Origin: Vibrio diabolicus
GTDB lineage: Bacteria; Pseudomonadota; Gammaproteobacteria; Enterobacterales; Vibrionaceae
Assembly: GCA_001048675.1 (NCBI GenBank)
Contig: CCKK01000020.1
Location: 124,001 to 188,000, forward strand
DNA length: 64,000 nt
Direction of reading: 5' to 3'
Shown here: piece by piece, positions 9,487-16,952 of the stretch
Numbering within the stretch: position 1 is the stretch's first letter
Layout of the letters: each line of letters opens with the position of its first letter
Position numbers and translations under genes: made by a program
The notes under the pieces: generated by a model
Database searches by the model: none
Seen by the model: the letters and a program-made list of their open reading frames with translations, nothing else
Told to the model about the DNA's origin: nothing

Positions 9487-10057
9487 ACAGCAGGGTAGTA
9501 CACTTGTTGAGTTTATGATTGCTGCGTTGTTAGGAGTTGTCGCTTTGGGCATTGTTGGCGCAGTGTTTCTTTCTAACCAAAAAACAGCTGTGCAGCGAAG
9601 CAAGGAAATAATGCTACTTCAGCAGATGAGTAGTGTAATTCAACAAGTGAAAGAGGATATTCAGCGAGCAGGATTTAATGGTATTACGACAAAATCAATG
9701 ATGCTTTCCGGTTCTCCTAGCGTTCTATACCAACAATCCGAAAAAATCGGTTATGTTTATCGAAATACAGCAAGCTCTGTGAGTAATACGATATATCGGT
9801 TAAATGATAATATGTTGGAATATTGCCAGGATGATTCACCATCACCCTTAAGTGTCGTGTCTGCTGCTAGTGGATGTTTTGATCTTTTTGATCCAAAGCA
9901 AATTAAAGTAACTCAATTTGGTGTTAGTCGAACATTACTATCAGGTTCGTCAATAGATAGTGCGTTTATTTCTATTTCAATGGCCGCTGAATTAAAAAAT
10001 GATCCGGCAATTTCTCACGCCATTTTATTACAAGTTCAGCAAAGGAATTGGCAATGA
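9467..10057 (+). CDS. pilW: Type IV minor pilin PilW-like
   Basis: Minor pilin, 196 residues, with prepilin site QQG before STLVEFMIAALLGVVALGIVGAVF; Glu5 is kept, as in PilW. ATG 9467 is preferred over ATG 9455 because GAGG at 9457-9460 lies six bases upstream. It overlaps fimT by 20 bases and its TGA overlaps the next start codon as ATGA, so translation is probably coupled. PilW-type proteins form a priming complex with PilV, PilX and FimT that starts pilus growth. Base composition is more AT-rich than in the neighbouring housekeeping genes. Confidence 0.85.
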   Translation: MALNNAKQQGSTLVEFMIAALLGVVALGIVGAVFLSNQKTAVQRSKEIMLLQQMSSVIQQVKEDIQRAGFNGITTKSMMLSGSPSVLYQQSEKIGYVYRNTASSVSNTIYRLNDNMLEYCQDDSPSPLSVVSAASGCFDLFDPKQIKVTQFGVSRTLLSGSSIDSAFISISMAAELKNDPAISHAILLQVQQRNWQ

Positions 10058-11364
10058 TACGTAAGCATCAACAAGGAGTGGCCACGTTACTTATTACTTC
10101 CATACTGCTCTCTGTCGCTTTGGTTGTGACGTTAGGCTCATATAAGAATCTATTTTATCAAATTAAGCGTGCGCAGAATGAAGTTAGTTCTCGGCAACAG
10201 CACTGGGAAGCGGAAGGAGGGCTTGAGTGTCTATTTGCTTATGTCACAGATGATGTATCCATAGTAAACGAGCTCATCCCAATTAATCACAATAATTTAA
10301 ATACCTTATGTAAGAGGGAATTAAACCTTAGCCAGCTGAACGTTACTGATATAGGGGCAGGAGTCTATCGTATTAATTCTATATCTCACAATGGTTGGGC
10401 CCAGCTCAATAAAACTTTCAGTACACTAAGTAATCGTGGAAAAGGAGCGATACAAACCACATCCAAGTTAACTACTTATGGTGATTTAAAGGTTCATCCA
10501 GATGCGAAAGGTGATCTTAATTCTGACAATTTGTATGAATGCATATCACTGACTTATCGGTATAGTTATACCATGGAAGGCGGAAGCACAGGATCAAAAT
10601 ATAACACTGCATCAATAAGAGCGAATAGCTTATATGATGGTTCTCCTGCTGGAGGGTGTACCGCTGCAACGACAACCAATGTTACAGTAAAAGCTGGGAA
10701 TGCAATTACGAAAACTAATAAACCTGAAACTTCTGATCCGCAGCTAAAAGGCGATTTTGTTTATGACTCGGAAGTCGATCCATTCCAAACCTTTTTTGAT
10801 TACAAAAAAACACCGGAAAATATTGATAAAGTCAAAGCTTCATTTCCGAAAGCTGGGAAAATCAATTTGTCAAATGCGACACAGTGTAAATCAGCTATCG
10901 AAAATGCTTTTAAGGAAGTAGATAAGGTTTGGATTACTGGTGACTGCGCCATTCACGGGAATTTAGCACTTCAAGGCAACCATGAAAAATATACGTTAGT
11001 TATTCAAGATGGTATTTTTATCAATACTGGTTCAACAACATTTCAGGGTTCGCTTTTTCATTTAGTCGATAAAACTAAACCACAGTTTGCTCCTGATGAG
11101 TTAAAAAGCTATTGGGAAAGTTTGTTCTCGAATGCTGATGGCTCACCGACTAATTTTACCATTGGTAAACAATATACTGATCTTACACAAACTGTTTATG
11201 TTGATGCAGGGGCATTTCACGCAACAGGTGGTTATGGTTTTGATACTGATGGGTTAAAAACCTCAATTGCGGGCTCAATGGAGTTACTATTTGATTCCAG
11301 CAAAAGACCTACAACAAGGAGAAATGATGTTCGTTGGCAAGAGGGAAGTTGGAATGCCAAGTAA
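10054..11364 (+). CDS. pilX: Large PilX-like minor pilin with long beta-rich C-terminal region
   Basis: The N-terminus (HQQG before VATLLITSILLSVALVVTLG) is a PilX-type prepilin leader and helix that lacks Glu5, as in PilX proteins. The start is ATG 10054 with AAGGA just upstream, overlapping the pilW stop. At 436 residues it is over twice the size of typical PilX (about 170-200). The added part (about residues 130-430) is rich in Thr, Ser, Gly and Asn with short repeating beta-strand-like stretches (for example GNLALQGNHEKYTLVIQDG) and six or more Cys, suggesting an exposed domain at the pilus tip. Adhesion or DNA contact is inference. AT-rich composition suggests faster evolution or transfer. 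Confidence 0.75.
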   Translation: MIRKHQQGVATLLITSILLSVALVVTLGSYKNLFYQIKRAQNEVSSRQQHWEAEGGLECLFAYVTDDVSIVNELIPINHNNLNTLCKRELNLSQLNVTDIGAGVYRINSISHNGWAQLNKTFSTLSNRGKGAIQTTSKLTTYGDLKVHPDAKGDLNSDNLYECISLTYRYSYTMEGGSTGSKYNTASIRANSLYDGSPAGGCTAATTTNVTVKAGNAITKTNKPETSDPQLKGDFVYDSEVDPFQTFFDYKKTPENIDKVKASFPKAGKINLSNATQCKSAIENAFKEVDKVWITGDCAIHGNLALQGNHEKYTLVIQDGIFINTGSTTFQGSLFHLVDKTKPQFAPDELKSYWESLFSNADGSPTNFTIGKQYTDLTQTVYVDAGAFHATGGYGFDTDGLKTSIAGSMELLFDSSKRPTTRRNDVRWQEGSWNAK

Positions 11365-11767
11365 ACAACATGGTTTTAGTTTAATTGAAATAATGATTTC
11401 TTTTATTTTAATTGGTGTCGGTGCTCTTGGATTGGTTAAGTTGCAAGCTTACATTGAGCTGCGGGCAGATTACGCGATGCATAGCATTGAAGCGCTAAAT
11501 CTTGCTGAGCAGAAATTAGAGTGGTTTCGTACGCGTGGGGCTCTTTCTGCAGTCCCCTCGATGCCCGCCGCTAATTTTGATACAAATATTGTCTCTGGGG
11601 AAGATACTACGCACCCCTTGTATGCTTTATCTTGGTCTGTGCCAACGGCAACTCTGTCGGGCGCACTTAAAACGATACATATGGAAGCTCTATGGCAAGA
11701 TCGCCACGGTAAAATACAATCGGTAGAGCTGAAAACCATGATCTCTAAACATAGCGAATTTGATTAA
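11354..11767 (+). CDS. pilV: Type IV minor pilin PilV-like
   Basis: Last gene of the minor pilin operon, 137 residues. Leader MPSKQHG is cut before FSLIEIMISFILIGVGALGLV, with Glu5, typical of PilV. ATG 11354 overlaps the pilX stop by 11 bases and has GAGGGAAG upstream. The rest is a small mixed domain without further motifs. It functions with PilW, PilX, FimT and PilE in priming the type IV pilus; in V. cholerae the corresponding cluster beside dnaJ supports the DNA-uptake pilus (family knowledge). Confidence 0.85.
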   Translation: MPSKQHGFSLIEIMISFILIGVGALGLVKLQAYIELRADYAMHSIEALNLAEQKLEWFRTRGALSAVPSMPAANFDTNIVSGEDTTHPLYALSWSVPTATLSGALKTIHMEALWQDRHGKIQSVELKTMISKHSEFD

Positions 11768-12164
11768 ATAGTCTAGGTTCCTGTTTTACGCCGATTCAAT
11801 CAAAACCGATTGGAGTTCTTTGGATAAGGTGTTCACTGTCCGCGTTGCCCTTTTTATATTGAAGAGAATTATTTCTTGCTTCTCATCACGTATAGTTTCT
11901 TTTCTTAAAACTATCTATTCATCGCTCTATGCAACCTCTGTTTTTGCCAGCTCGTTTACTAAATGTATATGTTGATTTTTCCATAATGTTTCAGGCTTGT
12001 ATCTTTGGTTTTGTTTTTTTGCAAAATATGTCTCCAATTATAGAAAAAAAATATAGAACCTTGTGCTTTCTCCATTAGTGTTTACTAGAATACTCGTTGG
12101 ATAGTAGGCCGTCATAATTACTCAAATAGGCCTTGGCACCAACATCATTCACTATGGAGTTACC
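11768..12164 (+). other. AT-rich intergenic region between pilV and abgT
   Basis: No supportable ORF, RNA or terminator was seen. The second half has long A and T runs (for example near 12040-12056) and possible but poorly spaced promoter boxes for the downstream transporter. Confidence 0.4.
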
Positions 12165-13724
12165 ATGAGTAACCAAGCTGTAAATAAGGCACCATCATCG
12201 AAGCCGAGCGGGATGGAGCGCTTTTTAAACTTTATCGAGAGGACAGGTAACAAAATCCCTGATCCTGCGATTTTGTTCTTCTGGGCATTGATCATTACTT
12301 GGGCGGCGTCAGCACTTTTATCGAATGTATCATTCGATCTTCCAAACCCTCGAACGGGCGAAGCTCTTACTATCACCAACTTACTTACGGGCGAAGCGCT
12401 AGCAAGTTTCCTTGCTAACATGGTGACGACGTTTACTGGCTTTGCGCCATTGGGTATCGTGCTTGTCGCAATGCTAGGTGTGGGTGTTGCAGATTCTTCG
12501 GGCTTTATTACGACGGGTCTTAAGAAGATGCTGAACTTCACGCCAGCTAAGCTTCTTACTCCAATGCTTATTTTGGTTGCTATTGTATCGCATACTGCGG
12601 CAGATGCAGGCTATGTTCTGGTTATTCCTCTTGGCGGTATTATCTTCCATGCGGCAGGTCGTCACCCTTTAGCGGGTATTGCGGCAGCATTTGCAGGTGT
12701 ATCTGGTGGCTTCTCTGCAAACTTTATCCCTTCAGGTATCGATCCACTACTAGCTGGCTTTACGCAAACCGCGGCGCAGGTTCTTGATCCTGAATACGTG
12801 GTTAACCCATTAGCAAACATCTTCTTTACTGGCCTATCTTCCATCATTATTGTAGCGATTGGTTGGTACGTGACAGAGAAAATCATCGAGCCTCGTTTGT
12901 CAAAAATGCCAATTGATGACGATGCGGAAACCGCGCCAAACCTAGGTTCATTTACTGAATTGGAATCAAAAGCATTCCGTTATGCAGGTTGGGCAATGAT
13001 GGCGGGTATTGCTTTACTTGTTGCAGCGTTAATTCCAGAAACATCAGCACTTCGCTCGCCTGAAGGTGAAATTACTGCCTTCTCAGCACCGATAATGAAG
13101 TCTATCGTGCCGTTGATCTTTATTCTGTTTATCATTCCTGGTTACGTTTACGGTAAAGTGTCTGGAACGTTCAAGACCAGTAACGACATTATCAAAGCGA
13201 TGGCTGATACCATGTCGACCATGGGCGCATACATTGTTATGTCGTTCTTCTGTGCTCAGTTCCTATCTGCATTTGCTCAGTCAAACATCGGTACGATGCT
13301 AGCGTTGTATGGCGCAGAAGGCTTAAAAGCGATGAACTTACCTGGTGAAGTGACCATCATTGGTATGATCCTTCTAACTGCGTCTGTAAACCTACTTATT
13401 GGTTCTGCATCGGCAAAATGGGCTTTAATTGGTCCAATCTTAGTGCCAATGTTAATGGCGGTTGGTATCTCGCCTGAGCTCTCTCAAGCGGCTTACCGTG
13501 TGGGTGACTCAGTATCGAACATCATTTCACCTCTAATGGTATTTTTCCCTCTTGTAGTGGTTTACTGTCAGCGTTATGTGAAGTCGGCTGGTATCGGTAC
13601 GCTTGCGTCACTAATGATGCCATTCTCGATCGCAATGCTGATCGGTTGGTCTATCTTCCTAGTTGCTTATTGGATGGTTGGTATCCCGCTAGGCATTCAA
13701 GCTCCTTACACTTACACAATGTAA
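12165..13724 (+). CDS. AbgT family transporter
   Basis: Inner-membrane transporter of 519 residues with about ten hydrophobic segments. The N-terminal pattern (FLNFIERTGNKIPDPAILFFWALI) and the SHTAADAGYVLVIPLGG and GGFSANFIPSGIDPLLAGFT blocks are characteristic of AbgT proteins, which carry p-aminobenzoyl-glutamate or export sulfonamide-like drugs using the proton gradient. E. coli abgT sits beside abgAB; no such partner is present here, so uptake of folate breakdown products is less certain than in E. coli. It starts at ATG 12165 with GGAG overlapping the start region. Single-gene transcript with its own terminator. Confidence 0.9.
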   Translation: MSNQAVNKAPSSKPSGMERFLNFIERTGNKIPDPAILFFWALIITWAASALLSNVSFDLPNPRTGEALTITNLLTGEALASFLANMVTTFTGFAPLGIVLVAMLGVGVADSSGFITTGLKKMLNFTPAKLLTPMLILVAIVSHTAADAGYVLVIPLGGIIFHAAGRHPLAGIAAAFAGVSGGFSANFIPSGIDPLLAGFTQTAAQVLDPEYVVNPLANIFFTGLSSIIIVAIGWYVTEKIIEPRLSKMPIDDDAETAPNLGSFTELESKAFRYAGWAMMAGIALLVAALIPETSALRSPEGEITAFSAPIMKSIVPLIFILFIIPGYVYGKVSGTFKTSNDIIKAMADTMSTMGAYIVMSFFCAQFLSAFAQSNIGTMLALYGAEGLKAMNLPGEVTIIGMILLTASVNLLIGSASAKWALIGPILVPMLMAVGISPELSQAAYRVGDSVSNIISPLMVFFPLVVVYCQRYVKSAGIGTLASLMMPFSIAMLIGWSIFLVAYWMVGIPLGIQAPYTYTM

Positions 13725-13761
13725 AAACGTTTAGGGTGTGAAAGCCGCTAATTGGCAGCCG

Positions 13762-13792
13762 AAAAGCGCAGGTCTTCGATCTGCGCTTTTTT
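13762..13792 (+). terminator. Terminator after abgT-type gene
   Basis: AAAAGCGCAG / CTGCGCTTTT stem, loop GTCTTCGAT, then T6. Confidence 0.9.
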
Positions 13793-13938
13793 GTTCTCGT
13801 AAAACGAACATCGATAGGTCTTGTAACTAGGTTTTTTTGGAGTTGCAAACTTTGTCCCGTGATGTGTTGCTGTAGTGAAACCGAAGTTGGTGATAAAATT
13901 CCTGACTTCAATCGTTTTTTGTTTCTTTGGAGCCTCCT

Positions 13939-14487
13939 TTGTCTAACCATCCGTTTACCCCTCAAGATGAATTGTTTATGCGCAGAGCGATGGTGCTTGC
14001 TGAGCAAGCAGAAGCTGAGGGGGAAGTACCTGTCGGTGCAGTGCTTGTCAAAGATGGTGAAATTATCGCTGAGGGGTGGAATCGCTCTATTGGTACTAAT
14101 GACGCTACCGCACATGCTGAAATCCAAACACTGCGTAAAGCAGGCCAAAAGCTAGAAAATTACCGCCTTCTGGATACGACGTTATATGTAACACTTGAGC
14201 CATGCCCAATGTGTGCCGGAGCCTTATTGCATAGCCGCGTTAAGCGGGTTGTTTTTGGAGCGCCAGATTTAAAAGCTGGAGCAGCAGGAACAGTGCTTAA
14301 TTTGTTTGAAAGCCAAGCTGCTTACCATTACGCCTTAGTTGAAAAGGGGCTGCTAGAAGATGAGTGCCGCACTCAGCTACAAGCGTTTTTTAAGCGTCGC
14401 CGAAAGGAAATTAAAGCGAAGAAGCAAGCACAAAAAGCATTAGAAAATCGAGAGAGCGAGCAAGGTAGTGGGAGTAGTGAGGGCTAG
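13939..14487 (+). CDS. tadA: tRNA-specific adenosine deaminase TadA
   Basis: Deaminates A34 to inosine in the anticodon of tRNA-Arg(ACG), an essential wobble modification. The zinc deaminase signature is complete: HAE at residues 59-61 (Glu61 as proton shuttle) and EPCPMC at 87-92 (Cys89 and Cys92 bind zinc). Of 182 residues, the basic C-terminal tail (KRRRKEIKAKKQAQK) is usual for gammaproteobacterial TadA. TTG 13939 is chosen because GGAG at 13929-13932 lies six bases upstream; no ATG fits. Firm identification. Confidence 0.95.
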   Translation: MSNHPFTPQDELFMRRAMVLAEQAEAEGEVPVGAVLVKDGEIIAEGWNRSIGTNDATAHAEIQTLRKAGQKLENYRLLDTTLYVTLEPCPMCAGALLHSRVKRVVFGAPDLKAGAAGTVLNLFESQAAYHYALVEKGLLEDECRTQLQAFFKRRRKEIKAKKQAQKALENRESEQGSGSSEG

Positions 14488-14517
14488 CAAACACCTACAA
14501 CGTGGTAGATGTTTGCT
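14486..14517. other. Stem-loop directly after tadA
   Basis: AGCAAACA (14486-14493) pairs perfectly with TGTTTGCT (14510-14517), extended by CTAC/GTAG inside. Neither strand has a U run, so it is not a classic terminator. It also lies just past the end of the minus-strand small ORF at 14526 and could protect or process both messages. Confidence 0.5.
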
Positions 14518-14525
14518 TGGACGCA

Positions 14526-14660
14526 CTAGTGATTGACTAAATGTACAAAAACACGATTACGTGAACTTACTTTCTTTTTCATACATGTCAGTTTACGTTT
14601 ACGTCGGATAGCAGCTACGGTGTTATTTAAACGCTTTGACTGCACTCTACGTCTTCTCAT
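14526..14660 (-). CDS. Small Arg/Lys-rich protein, 44 residues, unknown function
   Basis: I do not recognise this gene. ATG 14658-14660 is preceded by a near-perfect ribosome binding site (GGAGG, seven bases before the ATG), much better than chance, and opens a 44-codon frame ending at TAG. The product starts MRRRRVQSKRL and contains IRRKRKL and KKK; 17 of 44 residues are Arg, Lys or His, with one Cys. Such composition suits a nucleic-acid or ribosome-associated protein, or a short regulatory peptide. It does not match ribosomal proteins I know (bL34, bL36) or ArfA. Coding status rests on the ribosome site and composition only. Confidence 0.5.
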   Translation of the reverse strand: MRRRRVQSKRLNNTVAAIRRKRKLTCMKKKVSSRNRVFVHLVNH

Positions 14661-15027
14661 ATTCAAAACCTCCTGCAGACAAGACTTATACCAGTAAAGC
14701 GCGGCTCATCGATGCTTGGCAATAGGCTCGATAATCGCACTAAACGTTGTATGGTTTAAACGTTCTTCATTTGACTTCTGCATTGCACAGAGCCAGCAAA
14801 CAATTTCAATACGATGCTTAATAATAGGAGTGACGTTATTTCGGCAGAGTGTAGCCGAAGGCGCCGCTTCATCAAGTGAGCTAAACCATGTGGTTACAAA
14901 GCAATCTGTTACAAAGCAATCAGTTTTACTAACGATGAAGAAAAGGCGACCAACCAAAGGAATGGTTGAGTGTGGTTGGCGTCACTCAGAGTCTTGGATT
15001 CTAGATAAGTTTTCGCTAGGACTCAAT
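14661..15027. other. Intergenic region between the small basic ORF and mltF
   Basis: No credible gene. A 14-base direct repeat GTTACAAAGCAATC occurs twice back to back near 14892-14922, separated by one base. Longer open frames through here lack ribosome sites or run into mltF antisense. Confidence 0.4.
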
Positions 15028-15060
15028 AAAAATGACGAGCTCATGGGCTCGTCATTTTTT
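15028..15060. terminator. Terminator after mltF, two-sided
   Basis: AAAAATGACGAGC / GCTCGTCATTTTTT stem with A and T tails on both sides. It serves mltF on the minus strand. Confidence 0.9.
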
Positions 15061-15074
15061 AGTTTACAGCGGGT

Positions 15075-16664
15075 CTATTCTTCAAGGCTTTCTTGTTCGG
15101 TGTCTTCTTCAACCGTGACGTCAGAAGCACCTGAGGCTTGCTCGACGACAGCCTCTACTGCTCCTGATATCAAAATGTCGGGGTTGAGCGGCGGAATCAC
15201 TTGTAAGTCATCGCTATTCTCATCAATCGCTGGCTGTTGGCTGACATGGCCAATGATGGATTGATAATAACGTCGAATATTTTCTACGTAATTACGCGCT
15301 TCATCACCTCTGGCGTACCCATAGCGAGTTTGACTGTAGTAACGCTTCTGACGCAGTAAAGGCAATCTGTCTTTTACATCCGCCCAAGCGTTTGGATCGC
15401 CACCTTGCGCTTTAGTAAGTCGTCGTGCGTCCATCATGTGGCCATAGCCAATGTTGTATGAAGCCAGGGCAAACCATATTTTTTCATGCTCGTTGATGCT
15501 ATCAGGCACGCGACCTACAATGCGACGTAAGTACTCGACACCACCACGAACAGATTGCTCAGGGTCTAAACGGTTTGTTACCCCAACGCTTTTCGCTGTT
15601 GGCAGAGTAAGCATCATCATCCCTCTAACACCTGTTGGCGATTTTGCCGCTGGCTTCCAGTGTGATTCTTGATACGCCAATGCTGCAATTAAGCGCCAGT
15701 CGAACTCTTCGCTGTACTTTTGGAATAAAGGTGCCCACTTAGGCAATTTGTCATCCAGAGCTCGAATGAATGCGCGAGTATCAACGTAGTCAAATGCTTC
15801 AATATGACCAATGTACTTCTCTTCGAGAGTGGACAGTTCTCCTGATTGTTTAATGTTACCGAAAAACTCTATCAGCATCGCATACAAACTTTCGTCTTCA
15901 GAGCGTCGAGTAAACCACGATACTGGTTGATCTTCTGTAAGTTCAAACGCGAGCGCAAGATCGGGGTAAAGGCGCTGAGCTAGGGAAAGTTCTACAGAGT
16001 CAGTCACAGTAAAACGCAACTCACCAGTGGATACATATTTAAGTAAGTCTCTCGTGTCAGCATCGCCAACAATTTCAAACTGCAGCTCTGGGTATTGCTT
16101 CTTTAATGCGGTTAGGGTCGGAACATATTGCGATTGTTCGACGATCTTTAATGTTTGCGCGCCTGCATTTGTATCTGCGTCAGATTCGCTGTCTTTCGAT
16201 GCTTGGTATTCAATCAGTTGTTCGATATCACGTGGTCGAAGTTGCCCCTTTTTATACACAACTTGTTGGCTTACATAATAATAAGCAGGGCCCGGTCTAA
16301 AGCGTTTTACCGCTTGTGACGTTTGATTTAAGCCCGTAGCGATGAGATCAATATCTCCTTTCTTAAGAGCAGGAAAAAGCTCGGCTTGGCGAAAGGCAGG
16401 CTTAATCTCGAGCTTGACGCCGAGCTGCTCCGCAAACTGACGCGCCAATTCGTAATCCAAACCAGCGGGACCATCGGGACCAATATAATAGGAAAGCTGA
16501 TTGTTTAGCGTGCCAACACGAAGCACGCCACGTTCCTGAATTTTTTCGAATTCACTTTTGGGTTCCGACTCAATCTGGCAGGCAGAGAGTAGTAGCACAG
16601 AAACAAAAATTAGGGCGCTGCGCTTGAGTCGGTTGAGCTGGCTTATTTGCATTAATAGGTACAT
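15075..16664 (-). CDS. mltF: Membrane-bound lytic murein transglycosylase F
   Basis: Outer-membrane lipoprotein that cleaves the MurNAc-GlcNAc bond of peptidoglycan, forming 1,6-anhydro products. The 529-residue protein has a lipobox LLLSAC (Cys29), a periplasmic solute-binding-like domain (about 40-270), and a C-terminal SLT domain (about 300-440) with the catalytic Glu333 in AYQESHW, the GMMMLT motif and the ALASYNIGYGH block. An acidic low-complexity tail (residues 480-529) follows. It is divergent from purL, as in E. coli. Confidence 0.95.
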   Translation of the reverse strand: MYLLMQISQLNRLKRSALIFVSVLLLSACQIESEPKSEFEKIQERGVLRVGTLNNQLSYYIGPDGPAGLDYELARQFAEQLGVKLEIKPAFRQAELFPALKKGDIDLIATGLNQTSQAVKRFRPGPAYYYVSQQVVYKKGQLRPRDIEQLIEYQASKDSESDADTNAGAQTLKIVEQSQYVPTLTALKKQYPELQFEIVGDADTRDLLKYVSTGELRFTVTDSVELSLAQRLYPDLALAFELTEDQPVSWFTRRSEDESLYAMLIEFFGNIKQSGELSTLEEKYIGHIEAFDYVDTRAFIRALDDKLPKWAPLFQKYSEEFDWRLIAALAYQESHWKPAAKSPTGVRGMMMLTLPTAKSVGVTNRLDPEQSVRGGVEYLRRIVGRVPDSINEHEKIWFALASYNIGYGHMMDARRLTKAQGGDPNAWADVKDRLPLLRQKRYYSQTRYGYARGDEARNYVENIRRYYQSIIGHVSQQPAIDENSDDLQVIPPLNPDILISGAVEAVVEQASGASDVTVEEDTEQESLEE

Positions 16665-16793
16665 CTTAGGAAATTTCTATTTGCCTTTATATCAAAGCGA
16701 GCTCATGGGGCAAAGTGAATCACACACTTATAGCGTGACATTGTGTGTTTTATCGACATTTTAGTCGTAATTCAAATTTGAACAAAAAAAATG

Positions 16794-16809
16794 ACGCAAA
16801 CGGTTGCTT
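16794..16809 (+). promoter_or_regulatory. PurR operator upstream of purL
   Basis: ACGCAAACGGTTGCTT matches the PurR consensus ACGCAAACGTTTGCGT at 14 of 16 positions and lies just upstream of the -35 box. It implies purine-dependent repression of purL. Confidence 0.85.
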
Positions 16810-16815
16810 TTGGTG

Positions 16816-16844
16816 TTACATCACAAAAACAATTGCTATATAAT
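16816..16844 (+). promoter_or_regulatory. Sigma-70 promoter of purL
   Basis: TTACAT (-35, 16816-16821), 17-base spacer, TATAAT (-10, 16839-16844). Predicted start near 16851, about 100 bases before the ATG. Confidence 0.8.
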
Positions 16845-16952
16845 GCGCTCGCAATGACGAGGTGGAATCGGCATAGGTTCGACAGGGCTTATTTTAAGTG
16901 TCTGAATTTATTCCAATATCACCTTAATCAATTGCATAAGAGACCTAAGCAC

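Noticed and set aside
14716..15264. 182-codon plus-strand frame
   Set aside because: It crosses a strong terminator into mltF antisense and has no ribosome site or protein-like composition.
16791..16952. N-terminal extension of purL by 54 codons
   Set aside because: It would include the PurR box and the -10 box; [11 protein letters not shown] at 16953 is the normal start.
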